Part shown: one piece after another, positions 1 through 9,525 of the stretch
How the letters are laid out: every line of letters starts with the position of its first letter
Position numbering within the stretch: the first letter of the stretch is position 1
NCBI RefSeq assembly: GCF_902832845.1
Contig: NZ_CADFDB010000009.1
Span: forward strand, 62,001 to 126,000
From: Burkholderia metallica
GTDB lineage: Bacteria > Pseudomonadota > Gammaproteobacteria > Burkholderiales > Burkholderiaceae
Direction of reading: 5' to 3'
DNA length: 64,000 nt
Notes under the pieces: model-generated
Seen by the model: only the letters and a program-made list of their open reading frames with translations
Database searches by the model: none
Told to the model about the DNA's origin: nothing
Position numbers and translations under genes: made by a program

Positions 1-1658
1 TCGATTTCCGCGCGCAGCACGTCGCCGACCTTCAGCGTGCCCTGCTCCAGCGTGCCGTGGTGGCCGATCACGTCGGCCTGCACCTTCAGCGTGTCGGCCA
101 CCGCGAAGCGCGTCGCGGCGTTCGCGAGCACGCCCTGGTCGCCCACCTGGCCGCCCGATTCCGCGTAGAACGGCGTGTGGTCGAGCACGACGACCGCATC
201 CTGGCCGGTCTTCACTTCGTTGACCGACGAACCGTCGACGTACAGCGCGACGACCTTCGCGTCGTCGAACGCGATTTCTTCATAGCCGTGGAACGTGGTC
301 TTCGCGCCCGTGTATTCGAGGCCCTGTGCGGCCTTGAACTTGCCGGCCGCGCGCGCCTGTTCGCGCTGGCGCGCCATCGCGTCGTCGAATGCCGGCTCGT
401 CGACCGTCATCCCGCGCTCGCGGCACACGTCGGCCGTCAGGTCCAGCGGGAAGCCGTACGTGTCGTGCAGCTTGAACGCGAGTTCGCCGTCGAGCACCTT
501 GCCGCCCTTCGCTTCGACGTCGGCCAGCGCCGCTTCGAGGATCGACATGCCGTGCTCGATCGTCTCGAAGAAGCGCTCTTCTTCCTGGCGCAGCACGTCG
601 GTCACGCGCTGCTCGGCTTCCTTCAGCTCCGGATACGCGACGCCCATCTCGGCGACGAGGTCGGCCACCAGCTTGTGGAAGAACGAGCCCTTGCGGCCGA
701 GCTTGTAGCCGTGGCGGATCGCGCGGCGCACGATCCGGCGCAGCACGTAGCCGCGGCCTTCGTTGCCGGGAATCACGCCGTCGACGATCAGGAACGAGCA
801 CGCGCGGATGTGATCGGCGATCACCTTCAGCGAGTTGTTCGTGAGGTCGGTGATTTCGGTCACGCGCGCGGCGGCCTTGATCAGATTCTGGAACAGGTCG
901 ATCTCGTAGTTGCTGTGCACGTGCTGCAGCACTGCGGCCAGACGCTCGAGGCCCATGCCGGTGTCGACCGACTGCTTCGGCAGGCGCGTCATGTTGCCCT
1001 GCGCGTCGCGGTTGAACTGCATGAACACGAGGTTCCAGATCTCGATGTAGCGGTCGCCGTCTTCCTCAGGCGACCCCGGCGGGCCGCCCCACACGTCCGG
1101 GCCGTGGTCGTAGAAGATTTCGGTACACGGGCCGCACGGGCCGGTGTCGCCCATCGTCCAGAAGTTGTCGGACGCGTAGCGCGCGCCCTTGTTGTCGCCG
1201 ATGCGGATGATCCGCTCGGTCGGCACGCCGACCTCCTTCGCCCAGATGTCGTACGCCTCGTCGTCTTCCTGGTAGACCGTGACCCACAGCTTTTCCTTCG
1301 GCAACTGGTAGACCGTGGTCAGCAGCTCCCACGCGAACTTGATCGCGTCGTGCTTGAAGTAGTCGCCGAACGAGAAGTTGCCGAGCATCTCGAAAAACGT
1401 GTGGTGGCGCGCCGTGTAGCCGACGTTCTCGAGGTCGTTGTGCTTGCCGCCCGCGCGCACGCTGCGCTGCGCCGTGGTGGCGCGCGAGTACGGACGCGGG
1501 TCCGTGCCGAGGAACACGTCCTTGAACTGGACCATGCCCGAGTTCGTGAACATCAGCGTGGGGTCGTTACCGGGCACGAGGCTCGACGAGCGGACGATCG
1601 TGTGGCCCTTCGATTCGAAGAATTTGAGGAATTTCTCGCGGATTTCGGCAGCTTTCAT
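1..1658 (-). CDS. alaS: Alanine--tRNA ligase, 3' end cut by window
   Basis: Class II aminoacyl-tRNA synthetase that charges tRNA-Ala in the cytoplasm. The first 552 codons are in the window; the gene runs off the left edge, so the C-terminal end of the editing domain and the C-Ala domain are not seen. The N-terminus [19 protein letters not shown], the [18 protein letters not shown] block and the [12 protein letters not shown] stretch are typical of AlaRS. The start of the editing domain is visible near the left edge ([15 protein letters not shown]). The start codon at 1658 matches the conserved AlaRS N-terminus. The gene is divergent from the CoA-transferase gene. Usual family length is about 870-880 residues. 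Confidence 0.97.
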   Translation of the reverse strand, partial: MKAAEIREKFLKFFESKGHTIVRSSSLVPGNDPTLMFTNSGMVQFKDVFLGTDPRPYSRATTAQRSVRAGGKHNDLENVGYTARHHTFFEMLGNFSFGDYFKHDAIKFAWELLTTVYQLPKEKLWVTVYQEDDEAYDIWAKEVGVPTERIIRIGDNKGARYASDNFWTMGDTGPCGPCTEIFYDHGPDVWGGPPGSPEEDGDRYIEIWNLVFMQFNRDAQGNMTRLPKQSVDTGMGLERLAAVLQHVHSNYEIDLFQNLIKAAARVTEITDLTNNSLKVIADHIRACSFLIVDGVIPGNEGRGYVLRRIVRRAIRHGYKLGRKGSFFHKLVADLVAEMGVAYPELKEAEQRVTDVLRQEEERFFETIEHGMSILEAALADVEAKGGKVLDGELAFKLHDTYGFPLDLTADVCRERGMTVDEPAFDDAMARQREQARAAGKFKAAQGLEYTGAKTTFHGYEEIAFDDAKVVALYVDGSSVNEVKTGQDAVVVLDHTPFYAESGGQVGDQGVLANAATRFAVADTLKVQADVIGHHGTLEQGTLKVGDVLRAEI

Positions 1659-1743
1659 GGCGTGCGGGGACAGTCTGGCAAAGACGGCTTCAAACGCCGG
1701 CGCCCCAGGCAGGGCGCGCGACGGCAGGTTTCTTAAACGATCG

Positions 1744-1749
1744 ATTATA
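1744..1749 (-). promoter_or_regulatory. Candidate -10 box for alaS
   Basis: A perfect TATAAT reads on the minus strand here, 86 bases upstream of the alaS start codon, in an otherwise GC-rich spacer. I find no convincing -35 hexamer at the normal distance, so this is a candidate only. Confidence 0.4.
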
Positions 1750-1839
1750 CGGGATAGATCCGGATGCGCGGCCGGCGGGGCCGGCCGGCGCCGGGTCGGT
1801 CGGGTTCCGACCGGCGTTGGGGGCGTATTTGGCTCGGAT

Positions 1840-1866
1840 CTGGCTCGTCTCTGGCTCGTCTCTGGC
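1840..1866. repeat. 11-base tandem repeat
   Basis: The unit CTGGCTCGTCT occurs twice in exact tandem (1840-1850 and 1851-1861), followed by a partial third copy (CTGGC). It lies in the alaS/CoA-transferase spacer. It could be slippage-prone DNA; no function is evident. Confidence 0.7.
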
Positions 1867-1989
1867 CCAGGTCCGGGCCATCGTGCCCGCCCGGCTACGC
1901 CACCGCCGCGACCGATTCGCCTTAAGATACGCGGCATGCCGCGCGGCTTCGCCGGGCGACGCCAAGCCATGAAAGGAGACGATTCGACG

Positions 1990-3210
1990 ATGGGTGCCCT
2001 GAGCCATATCCGCGTGCTGGACCTGACCCGCGTGCTCGCGGGCCCGTGGTGCGCGCAGACCCTTGCCGATTTCGGCGCGGACGTGATCAAGGTCGAGCGC
2101 CCCGGCGCCGGCGACGACACGCGCCACTGGGGGCCGCCGTACCTGAAGGACGCGGACGGCGCGGATACCGCCGAGGCCGCATACTACCTCGCGGCGAACC
2201 GCAACAAGCGCTCGGTAACGATCGACCTCGCGACGCCCGAGGGGCAGCAGATCGTGCGCGAACTCGCCGCGCAAAGCGACGTCGTGCTCGAGAACTACAA
2301 GGTCGGCCAGTTGAAGAAGTACGGGCTCGACTACGACTCGCTGCGCGCGGTGAAGCCCGACCTCGTCTACTGCTCGGTCACCGGCTTCGGCCAGACCGGC
2401 CCGTACGCGCACCGCGCGGGCTACGACTTCATCATCCAGGGGATCGGCGGCTTCATGAGCATCACCGGCGAGCGCGACGGCGAGCCGGGCGGCGGCCCGC
2501 AGAAGGCCGGCGTCGCGATCGCCGACCTCGCGACCGGCCTCTATTCGACGATCGCGGTGCTCGCCGCGCTCGCGCACCGCGACCGGACGGGCGAAGGCCA
2601 GTACATCGACATGGCGCTGCTCGACGTGCAGGTCGCGCTGCTCGCGAACATGAACACCAACTTCCTCGCGAGCGGCAAGCCGCCGGTGCGCTGGGGCAAC
2701 GCGCATCCGAACATCGTGCCGTACCAGACGTTCCAGACGCGCGACGGGTGGATCATCGTCGCGGTCGGCAACGACGGGCAGTTTCGCAAGTTCGTCGAGG
2801 CGGGCGGCCGGCCCGCGCTGGCCGACGACGAGCGTTTCGCGACGAATCCGGCGCGCGTGCGCCACCGCGACACGCTGGTGCCGATCCTCGCGGAGATGGT
2901 GAAGACGCGCGACAAGGCCGACTGGATCGCCGCGCTCGAAGCGGCCGGCGTGCCGTGCGGGCCGATCAACGATCTCGACGAGGTGTTCGACAACGAGCAG
3001 GTCGTCGCGCGCGGAATGCAGGTGTCGCTGCCGCACCCGTGCGGCGCCGATGCGAAACTCGTGCGCAACCCGATCCGGATGAGCGCGACGCCGCCCGACG
3101 CGCGCACGGCCCCGCCGCTGCTCGGCGCGCAGACCGACGACGTGCTGCGCGACATGCTCGGCTACGACGACGCGAAGATCGCCATGCTGCGGGCGAAACA
3201 GGCCATCTGA
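1990..3210 (+). CDS. CaiB/BaiF family (class III) CoA-transferase
   Basis: A 406-residue protein of the family III CoA-transferases, which move CoA between acyl-CoA and a free carboxylic acid through an enzyme aspartyl-CoA intermediate. The N-terminus [19 protein letters not shown], the FGADVIKVE stretch and the [10 protein letters not shown] block are family hallmarks. The likely nucleophile is Asp212 in IDMALLDVQ. The start at 1990 is chosen because AAGGAG lies 11 bases upstream; an in-frame ATG at 1969 overlaps that ribosome site. It stands alone and divergent from alaS. The acyl substrate cannot be read from sequence; formyl-, glutaryl- and succinyl-CoA transferases all look like this. 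Confidence 0.9.
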   Translation: MGALSHIRVLDLTRVLAGPWCAQTLADFGADVIKVERPGAGDDTRHWGPPYLKDADGADTAEAAYYLAANRNKRSVTIDLATPEGQQIVRELAAQSDVVLENYKVGQLKKYGLDYDSLRAVKPDLVYCSVTGFGQTGPYAHRAGYDFIIQGIGGFMSITGERDGEPGGGPQKAGVAIADLATGLYSTIAVLAALAHRDRTGEGQYIDMALLDVQVALLANMNTNFLASGKPPVRWGNAHPNIVPYQTFQTRDGWIIVAVGNDGQFRKFVEAGGRPALADDERFATNPARVRHRDTLVPILAEMVKTRDKADWIAALEAAGVPCGPINDLDEVFDNEQVVARGMQVSLPHPCGADAKLVRNPIRMSATPPDARTAPPLLGAQTDDVLRDMLGYDDAKIAMLRAKQAI

Positions 3211-3251
3211 GCCGGGCGGCGGCGGGCCGGAGTGCAGCGCCCGCCGTTCGG

Positions 3252-3706
3252 TCAGCGCCGGGCCAGCGTATCGCAGCCTCCGGCCAGCGTCGCAAGCGCC
3301 GCGCGCGATGGCGAACGCACGAGTGCCGCGTAACCACCGTGCCCGGCCGACAGACTGTCGACGGTAACGGCGACCGCGTCCGAATCCGCCGCGGCCAGGA
3401 AGACGAGCGACGGCGGCATCGGCCCGTGGTACGGGTGAAACGCTTTGCCGTCTCCTGTGAAGAACATCGCGTAATCCATTTGCACGTTACAGGCACGACT
3501 GCGATAGGACGGGTATTTCCGCATGATTCGGAAGGCACCACGATCGGTCGGATGCTCGCTGTCTCCGGTCACGCAATCGAAGCGGAACACCGTCTCCGCC
3601 CGTCAAACGCCTGCACGCTTTGACCCGAAAGGTCGACGACGGTGCTTTTCGCCGCCGACGATTTTTTCCCGCCGACCTGCTGATTCCGCGTTGAGCCGCT
3701 CGACAT
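3252..3706 (-). pseudogene. Frameshifted YkuD-type L,D-transpeptidase remnant
   Basis: Two minus-strand frames join into one protein. Frame one starts at ATG 3706 behind a strong GGAAGGAGGG ribosome site and gives 36 residues ending VVDLSGQSVQAFDG, then runs into a stop. A one-base shift at the G run 3599-3601 continues with ETVFRFDCVTGDSEHPTDRG and NVQMDYAMFFTGDGKAFHPYHG, the N-terminal half of a YkuD domain. One extra G would give a single frame of about 151 residues. The expected catalytic SHGCVR motif is absent; the aligned spot reads GHGGYAAL, without the cysteine. YkuD enzymes make 3-3 or lipoprotein crosslinks in peptidoglycan. I infer a decayed, inactive gene. A sequencing error at the G run would explain the shift but not the missing cysteine. 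Confidence 0.6.
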
Positions 3707-3917
3707 GGCTCCCTCCTTCCGATCGAATTGAATAGACCGTCACCTTATCGGCCCGGTCGATCGGAAAGTCATGGGGTTCGTCACAAAACGCAGTCGGTTG
3801 CGCGTCGCGTCCAAGCCAATCGTACGGGCAGCAACGCGCACGTCGGGCCGCGAGACATCGCATGAAATTCGCACATGGTTACAAAAGGTGTCCGATTCGA
3901 TGAACCACGACCGGCAG

Positions 3918-4472
3918 TCAGTCCGCCGTCCCCATCGCATCGAGCCAGCCGCGCGCATCGGGCCAGTCGCCGAGCCCGCTGTCCGCGTTGATGTGCCCGC
4001 GCGGGCCGATATCGTGGAATGCGCTGCCCCATGCGTTCGCGCAGCCGCGCGCGAACGCGAGCGAGCCGTACGGATCGTCGCTGCTGGCGACGACGCAGGT
4101 CGGAAACGGAAGCCGTTCGAGCGGCACGGGGCCGAAGCCGTGCGCATCGGCCGGAAAGGCGGGGCCTTGCGGATCGGGCAGCGCGACGAGCAGCGCGCCG
4201 CGCACTTTCGCGAGCGCGGCCGGCCGCGCATAGCGCGTCGCCCACCACGCGGTGGTCAGCGTACCGAGGCTGTGGCCGGCGATCAGCACCGGCCCGCGCG
4301 CGGCTTCGACCGCGCGATCCAGCGCGAGACACCAGCCGTTGCGGAACGCGCGGTCCCAGTCGGGCATCGCGATGCGCGAGAAGCGTGCATCGGCACGCTC
4401 CCAGCGGCTCTGCCAGTGAAGCGGGCCCGAATTGGCGTAGCCCGGCAGGACGAAAACGGGAAATCGGCTCAT
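3918..4472 (-). CDS. RBBP9/YdeN family alpha/beta hydrolase
   Basis: A small 184-residue serine hydrolase. The fold signature is clear: VFVLPGYANSGPLHWQ at the N-terminus, nucleophile Ser68 in IAGHSLG, acid around Asp132-133 (SSDDPYG) and His160 in PRGHIN. Length and order of these elements match the RBBP9/YdeN family, whose members act on small esters or peptides with mostly unknown natural substrates. There is no signal peptide, so it is cytoplasmic. The gene is monocistronic, about 180 bases downstream of a lipoprotein gene on the same strand. Confidence 0.88.
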   Translation of the reverse strand: MSRFPVFVLPGYANSGPLHWQSRWERADARFSRIAMPDWDRAFRNGWCLALDRAVEAARGPVLIAGHSLGTLTTAWWATRYARPAALAKVRGALLVALPDPQGPAFPADAHGFGPVPLERLPFPTCVVASSDDPYGSLAFARGCANAWGSAFHDIGPRGHINADSGLGDWPDARGWLDAMGTAD

Positions 4473-4612
4473 GGCGTGTGCGTCGACGAGTGGAATCGTT
4501 ATGGAGCGTCGACGCAGTGTCGCACACCCGTTCCTCCCTGATGGTGCCTGTCTGAAACCGGAAGGATGTGCGTGGGGCCGGGCGCGAAAGAGGCCGCGCC
4601 GCGACCGGACGA

Positions 4613-4635
4613 CGAGCCGCCTGGTCGGCGGCTCG
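4613..4635 (-). terminator. Hairpin after glycine-zipper gene
   Basis: A perfect 9-base-pair stem (CGAGCCGCC / GGCGGCTCG) with a 5-base loop lies 14 bases after the stop of the upstream lipoprotein gene. No U-tract follows, so termination is only suggested. Confidence 0.35.
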
Positions 4636-4648
4636 CGTCATCGGGCGG

Positions 4649-4858
4649 TCAGCGCACGTTCGCGCCGACGATGCCGCCTGCCGCGGCGCCCGCGACCGTG
4701 CCGAGCGGGCCGCCCGTCACCAGATAGCCGAGCGCGCCGCCCGCGGCCGCGCCGATGCCGGCATTGCGCTGCGTATGCGTCATCGCGCATGCGCCGAGTT
4801 GCGACAGGGCCGCCACGATCACGGCGGTACGAACGATAAACGTGGTCTTCTTCATCAT
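4649..4858 (-). CDS. Glycine-zipper 2TM lipoprotein
   Basis: A 69-residue protein with a short basic N-terminus, a hydrophobic segment and a lipobox LGAC near residue 24, followed by a run of glycine-rich helix (GIGAAAGGALGYLVTG, GTVAGAAAGGIVGANV) typical of glycine-zipper 2TM proteins such as OsmB. It should be an outer-membrane lipoprotein of stress or envelope type. The start at 4858 is chosen because GGGAGG precedes it; a second ATG follows at once at 4855. It is divergent from glnS. Function is unknown in this family. Confidence 0.8.
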   Translation of the reverse strand: MMKKTTFIVRTAVIVAALSQLGACAMTHTQRNAGIGAAAGGALGYLVTGGPLGTVAGAAAGGIVGANVR

Positions 4859-5057
4859 GATTTTTGGTTTCCTCCCGCCACGCGGCAAGCCGGGCGGCGG
4901 CATTGAATCGGTGACGCAATCATAGGCAACGCCAAACGGCCCGGGCAATCCGATTTACGTCGTGTTACAGCCGACACAATATCGAGATAATCCGCCCGAA
5001 CCCGCCGGAACCCGCCCCTGCCGTACCGCAAGCCGCGCGGGACGGACCCCGGTCAGG

Positions 5058-5063
5058 TAGAAT
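5058..5063 (+). promoter_or_regulatory. Candidate -10 box for glnS
   Basis: TAGAAT sits 49 bases upstream of the glnS start codon in a GC-rich spacer. The corresponding -35 position is poor, so the call is tentative. Confidence 0.3.
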
Positions 5064-5112
5064 CACGGGATTAAACCGGCGCGACGCGCCGACACAACCT
5101 GACGCCATCCGC

Positions 5113-6822
5113 ATGAGCACCGAACGTAACGACGCCCCCGCGGCTTCCAATTTCATCCGCAACATCATCGACGAAGACAACCGCTCCGGCAAATGGGGCG
5201 GCCGCGTCGAGACGCGCTTTCCGCCCGAGCCGAACGGCTATCTGCACATCGGCCATGCGAAGAGCATCTGCCTGAACTTCAGCGTCGCGCGCGACTACGG
5301 CGGCGTGTGCCACCTGCGCTTCGACGACACGAACCCGGAAAAGGAAAGCGTCGAGTACGTCGACTCGATCGTCGACGCGGTGCGCTGGCTCGGCTTCGAC
5401 TGGCGCAAGGATGCGGTCGATCACCAATACTTCGCGAGCGACTACTACGACAAGCTGTACGAGTTCGCCGAGCTGCTGATCAAGCGCGGCAAGGCGTACG
5501 TCGACAGCCAGAGCGCCGAAGAAATGCGCGCGAACCGCGGCTCGCTGACCGAAGGCGGCAAGCCGTCGCCGTTCCGCGAGCGCACGCCGGAAGAGAACCT
5601 CGACCTGTTCCGCCGCATGAAGGCCGGCGAGTTCAAGGAAGGCGAGCACGTGCTGCGCGCGAAGATCGACATGGCTTCGCCGAACATGAACATGCGCGAC
5701 CCGGTGATCTACCGGATCCGCTACGCCCATCACTACCGCACCGGCGACGCGTGGTGCGTGTACCCGATGTACGACTACACGCACTGCATCTCGGATGCGC
5801 TCGAAGGCATCACGCATTCGCTGTGCACGCTCGAATTCGAGGATCACCGCCCGCTGTACGACTGGGTGCTGAACGAACTCGCGGAAGCCGGCATGTTCAC
5901 GCGCCCGCTGCCGCAACAGATCGAATTCTCGCGGCTGAACCTCACGTACGCGATCACCAGCAAGCGCAAGCTGCTGCAGCTCGTCACCGAAGGCCACGTC
6001 GACGGCTGGGACGACCCGCGGATGCCGACGATCGTCGGCGTGCGCCGCCGCGGCTTCACGCCGGAGAGCATCCACCTGTTCTGCGAACGGATCGGCGTGA
6101 CGAAGATCGATTCGTGGATCGACATGAGCATCTTCGAAGGCGCGCTGCGCGACGATCTCGACGACAAGGCCGCGCGCACGGTCGCCGTGCTCGATCCGCT
6201 GAAGCTCGTGATCGACAACTATCCGGAAGACCTCGAGGAAGCCTGCACGGCGCCCGTGCATCCGCACCACCCGGACCGCGGCGTGCGCACGTTCCCGATC
6301 TCGCGCAAGCTGTGGATCGAGCGCGACGATTTCGTCGAGAACCCGCCGAAGGGCTATTTCCGCCTGTTCCCGGGCAACAAGGTGCGCCTGCGCTACGGCT
6401 ACGTGATCGAATGCACGGGCTTCGACAAGGACGCCGACGGCAACGTGACCGCCGTGCACTGCAACTACTTCCCGGACAGCAAGTCGGGCACCGAAGGCGC
6501 GAACAACTACAAGGTCAAGGGCAACATCCACTGGGTCAGCGCGAAGCATGCGCTGCCGGCCGAAGTGCGGATCTACGACCGTCTGTTCAAGGAGCCGCAT
6601 CCGGACGCGGGCGGCGCGAATTTCCTCGAGGCGCTGAATCCCGATTCGAAGAAGGTCGTACAGGCCTACCTCGAGCCGGGCAACGACGACATCGCACCGG
6701 AAACGCGCGTGCAGTTCGAGCGCCACGGCTATTTCGTGGCCGACCGGGTCGATTCGAAGCCGGGCCAGCCCGTGTTCAACCGGATCGTCGGGCTGCGCGA
6801 CAGCTGGGGCAAACCTGCCTGA
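5113..6822 (+). CDS. glnS: Glutamine--tRNA ligase
   Basis: A 569-residue class I aminoacyl-tRNA synthetase that charges tRNA-Gln. The HIGH signature is in [15 protein letters not shown] near residue 43, and the KMSKS-equivalent loop is TSKRKL around residue 285. The FPPEPNG lead-in and the DDTNPEKE block separate it from GluRS. The C-terminal anticodon-binding barrels are present and the length is normal for GlnRS. It stands alone, ends at a strong terminator, and converges on the Nudix gene. Confidence 0.97.
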   Translation: MSTERNDAPAASNFIRNIIDEDNRSGKWGGRVETRFPPEPNGYLHIGHAKSICLNFSVARDYGGVCHLRFDDTNPEKESVEYVDSIVDAVRWLGFDWRKDAVDHQYFASDYYDKLYEFAELLIKRGKAYVDSQSAEEMRANRGSLTEGGKPSPFRERTPEENLDLFRRMKAGEFKEGEHVLRAKIDMASPNMNMRDPVIYRIRYAHHYRTGDAWCVYPMYDYTHCISDALEGITHSLCTLEFEDHRPLYDWVLNELAEAGMFTRPLPQQIEFSRLNLTYAITSKRKLLQLVTEGHVDGWDDPRMPTIVGVRRRGFTPESIHLFCERIGVTKIDSWIDMSIFEGALRDDLDDKAARTVAVLDPLKLVIDNYPEDLEEACTAPVHPHHPDRGVRTFPISRKLWIERDDFVENPPKGYFRLFPGNKVRLRYGYVIECTGFDKDADGNVTAVHCNYFPDSKSGTEGANNYKVKGNIHWVSAKHALPAEVRIYDRLFKEPHPDAGGANFLEALNPDSKKVVQAYLEPGNDDIAPETRVQFERHGYFVADRVDSKPGQPVFNRIVGLRDSWGKPA

Positions 6823-6876
6823 CGGCATGCTTCGCGCGCGGTGTGCGGCGTCGACAGCCGCCATCGCGCGACCATG

Positions 6877-6904
6877 AAAAAACCGGCCTGCGGGCCGGTT
6901 TTTT
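6877..6904 (+). terminator. Bidirectional intrinsic terminator after glnS
   Basis: A 12-base-pair stem, AAAAAACCGGCC with GGCCGGTTTTTT, closes a TGCG tetraloop. The A-run and T-run flank the GC core on both sides, so it can work in both directions, for glnS and for the convergent Nudix gene. Confidence 0.92.
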
Positions 6905-6939
6905 ATTGCGCGCTTCGACGCGACAGCCGCCGCGCTCGC

Positions 6940-7410
6940 TCACCCGCCCATCAAACGCCGATGCAGATCCGCCAGCGACAGCTTCGTGCGAAACAGCCGC
7001 GCGAGGCTGCGGCTCGCATAGGTGTCGACGTCGCTTGGCGCGGTCCAGCGATACGCATCCATCTCGGGAATCATCGAGCCGTCGCGACGGCTCGGAAACA
7101 GCGACGTGCACGTGCACTGCGCGGGATCGATCTCGCCTTCGGCCACCCGCACCGCGAACAGGTGCAGGTCCTTGTCGTGCCGGTACGCGAAGCGGCCGAG
7201 ATCGAGCAGCCGGGCCGGCGCGAGTGCGATGCCGGTTTCCTCGAGCAGCTCGCGCAGCGCCGCATCCGACGGCGATTCGCCCGGCTCGCCCTGCCCTTTC
7301 GGGATATCCCAGTGCGTGGTGTCCGTCGCGTGCGCGAGGAACACGCGGCCGGCCGCATCGAGGATCACGACGCCGCACGACACCGTGCGCCGCGTGCCGT
7401 CGCGCTTCAT
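6940..7410 (-). CDS. Nudix hydrolase
   Basis: A 156-residue Nudix enzyme that cleaves nucleoside diphosphates linked to another group. The full Nudix box is present: a Gly, five residues, Glu, seven residues, then RELLEETGI, starting in WDIPKGQGEPGE. The start at 7410 (MKRDGTRRTVSCGVV) is preferred over an upstream ATG at 7464, because the latter would run into the neighbouring coding sequence. It follows the surface-antigen gene by 11 bases on the same strand and could be cotranscribed. The substrate is not predictable from the sequence. Confidence 0.9.
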   Translation of the reverse strand: MKRDGTRRTVSCGVVILDAAGRVFLAHATDTTHWDIPKGQGEPGESPSDAALRELLEETGIALAPARLLDLGRFAYRHDKDLHLFAVRVAEGEIDPAQCTCTSLFPSRRDGSMIPEMDAYRWTAPSDVDTYASRSLARLFRTKLSLADLHRRLMGG

Positions 7411-7421
7411 CGCGCGCGTGC

Positions 7422-7808
7422 TCAGCGCTTCTGCAATTGCCACTTGCCCGCGCCGGTCTTGCAATAGACGGGCTTGAGCGTCATCGTCTGGCCCTTCGCG
7501 GTGATGTCGGTCGCGACTTCACGGCAGATCTTGCCGTCGGTCTCGGTCGTGGTCGGCGTGAGCTTCGCATCGATCTGCGTGCCGCGGCCGCTGCTCTGCC
7601 ACGTCGTGGTCTCGCCGTCCTTGCCTTCGTCGCGCACCTGCGCCACGGCCTTCGACAGCGACGCGCGGTCGGTCTTGGTGAAATAGCTGATCGGCGTGTC
7701 GTTCAGGAAGTTCAGGTTGTTCTGCGCATGGGCGGGCAGCATCGCGGCTGCACACGCGGCGCCGGCCAGCACACGCGTGACGACGGAAAGGGATGCGCGC
7801 ATCGACAT
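7422..7808 (-). CDS. Small secreted RT0821/Lpp0805-type surface protein
   Basis: A 128-residue exported protein. The N-terminal signal peptide ends near AHAQ, giving a mature protein that begins NNLNFLNDTPISYF. The body has the DGETTTWQ and ICREV...PVYCKTGAGKWQLQ blocks, with two cysteines, that I associate with the RT0821/Lpp0805 surface-antigen group. The family name is from memory of the pattern. The start at 7808 has AAGGAG just upstream. It lies ahead of the Nudix gene. Function is unknown. Confidence 0.7.
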   Translation of the reverse strand: MSMRASLSVVTRVLAGAACAAAMLPAHAQNNLNFLNDTPISYFTKTDRASLSKAVAQVRDEGKDGETTTWQSSGRGTQIDAKLTPTTTETDGKICREVATDITAKGQTMTLKPVYCKTGAGKWQLQKR

Positions 7809-7917
7809 GTTTTTCTCCTTGGATGTTCGATCGAACGGCGCGGTGCAGGCCGGCGAACCGGCCCGCACCGCGCCCGTCAGCGAGCGAGCATAGCATGCGT
7901 GCCGCGTTGAACGCCTG

Positions 7918-9327
7918 CTAGTGCCCCGCCGGCGCGGCCGTTTGCTGATATCCGTCAGTCAGCGTGCCGAGGAACGCGATCACGTCCTTGATCTCGGCCG
8001 CGTTCAGCGCGGGCTGCTCGCCGCGCTTGCGGTCGAACGGCGCCTCGCGGTTGATGTTCGGCCAGTAGCGCCGGGGCAGATCGTCGTAGATCTGCACCTT
8101 GCCGTGCACGACCGGATAGAACTTCTCCGGATGGATGTCGCGCTCGACGTAGAAGCGCATCACGTCTTCCAGCGTGTGATACACGCCGTTGTGGAAGAAC
8201 GTCTTGCGCAGCGCGACGTTGCGCAGCGACGGCGTGCGGAACAGACCGCAGAATTCGTCGCGGCCCTTCAGGTCGGTACGCTCGGGGCCGCATGCGCCGA
8301 GATCGTAAAAGCGCGGGTCGCGATTGACGGGCAGCGCGCGGTTGCGCGGCACCGCGATCGCGATCAGCCCGAAATCGCTGAACTGCGGCGGCGTGCCGTC
8401 GAGCGCGCGCTGGCTGATGTGGCAGCTCGCGCAATTGCCCTTCTTCTCGTCGTTGAACAACTGCAGACCGCGCTGTTCGGCCGGCGTGAGCTGCGCATGG
8501 CCCGCGAGGTACGCGTCGTACTTGCTCGTGTACGGCGAGAACAGCTCGGGCGTCTGCTCGAACGTTTCGAGCGCGCGCAGCACGGCCTTGAACGCGGCCG
8601 CGTCGTCGTCGAGCACCTTCGCGCCGAACACCGCGCGGAACTCGTCCGCGTAAGGCGCCGCCTTCACGGCCTGCACGACCTTCGCCGGCGTGCTGTTCAT
8701 CTCGAACGGCGACGTGAGCGGAATGCGCGCCTGCTCGGCGCCCGTGTCGACCCGGCCGTCCCACGTGAGGCCGCCCGTCGGGCCCGCATCGACGCTCTCG
8801 TCGCCTTCGTCGTCGGAATCGTGGAAGTGCTCGGTGAACTGCGGCACGCCCTGCAAATACTTCAGCGACGGCACCGCACGAAAGCCCGGACGCTTCATGT
8901 CGTCGCCGCCGAACTGCACGGCCAGCGCGTTGGGCGGGCCGAACGCGTGATCGGGGCTGTGGCACGACGCGCACGCGAGCTTGCCGGAACCTGACAGCGT
9001 AGGGTCGAAGAAAAGTTGCTTGCCGAGCGCCGTCATCCGGCGCACGCCTTCGTAAACTTGTGCCCGCGTCTGCGGCCGGTTCGTCTCGACCACCGCGCCG
9101 CTGGCGGCAACCGTTGCGGACGCAACCACGTTCGCGGCGCCCGGCGCGCTCGCCGCGCTCGCGGCCTGCACGGACGGCGTACCCGCGCCCGGCTGGCCGT
9201 CACAGCCGGCAACGGTTGCAAGCGAAGTGGCCAGCGCGAGCGCGCCGGTCAGGTGCAGCCACGCACGCGCGAACGCGCCGGCTGTCGATTGGCGAGGCTT
9301 CATCGATTCGTCGGAATGTGGGTTCAT
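7918..9327 (-). CDS. Di-heme cytochrome c peroxidase family lipoprotein
   Basis: A protein of up to 469 residues related to bacterial cytochrome c peroxidase/MauG. Two c-type heme sites are visible: CASCHSPDHAFG near residue 119 and CASCHISQ in the second half. The N-terminus is a lipoprotein signal with lipobox VAGC (Cys42), so the protein should be anchored in the periplasm. An internal ATG at 9303 gives a more usual signal length; neither start has a clear ribosome site. These enzymes reduce hydrogen peroxide with electrons from small cytochromes, or oxidise a protein partner. It is divergent from a phosphatase lipoprotein gene. Confidence 0.87.
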   Translation of the reverse strand: MNPHSDESMKPRQSTAGAFARAWLHLTGALALATSLATVAGCDGQPGAGTPSVQAASAASAPGAANVVASATVAASGAVVETNRPQTRAQVYEGVRRMTALGKQLFFDPTLSGSGKLACASCHSPDHAFGPPNALAVQFGGDDMKRPGFRAVPSLKYLQGVPQFTEHFHDSDDEGDESVDAGPTGGLTWDGRVDTGAEQARIPLTSPFEMNSTPAKVVQAVKAAPYADEFRAVFGAKVLDDDAAAFKAVLRALETFEQTPELFSPYTSKYDAYLAGHAQLTPAEQRGLQLFNDEKKGNCASCHISQRALDGTPPQFSDFGLIAIAVPRNRALPVNRDPRFYDLGACGPERTDLKGRDEFCGLFRTPSLRNVALRKTFFHNGVYHTLEDVMRFYVERDIHPEKFYPVVHGKVQIYDDLPRRYWPNINREAPFDRKRGEQPALNAAEIKDVIAFLGTLTDGYQQTAAPAGH

Positions 9328-9525
9328 GAGCGGCCGGAGTTTATGTCAGCCGCATGACCGTTACATGACGCGTCGCCGACAGCCAATCGAAAGGACGCCT
9401 ACACCCGGCTGTCAAATCGCCCCCTCAAAATGCGTGCAGCCGGACATGCCACGGTCACCTCGCGAACCGGTCGTACACGCATGCGCCGGTTCCCCACGCG
9501 ACAAGAGAGATAGAGAGTACAACGG

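Larger units (their letters stand above)
1659..1989. other. Divergent intergenic region alaS / CoA-transferase
   Basis: A spacer of 331 bases that must hold promoters in both directions. It contains a TATAAT on the minus strand for alaS and a short 11-base tandem repeat near its middle. No open frame in it resembles a protein. Confidence 0.6.

Noticed and set aside
3603-3863. An 86-codon minus-strand frame overlapping the L,D-transpeptidase remnant
   Set aside because: It lacks a ribosome site at its start and covers the recognised remnant in a different frame; no protein family resemblance.
5071-6864. A 597-codon open frame antisense to glnS
   Set aside because: Same cause: GC bias. The glnS frame carries all catalytic motifs; the antisense product is Ala/Val/Arg-rich with no motif.
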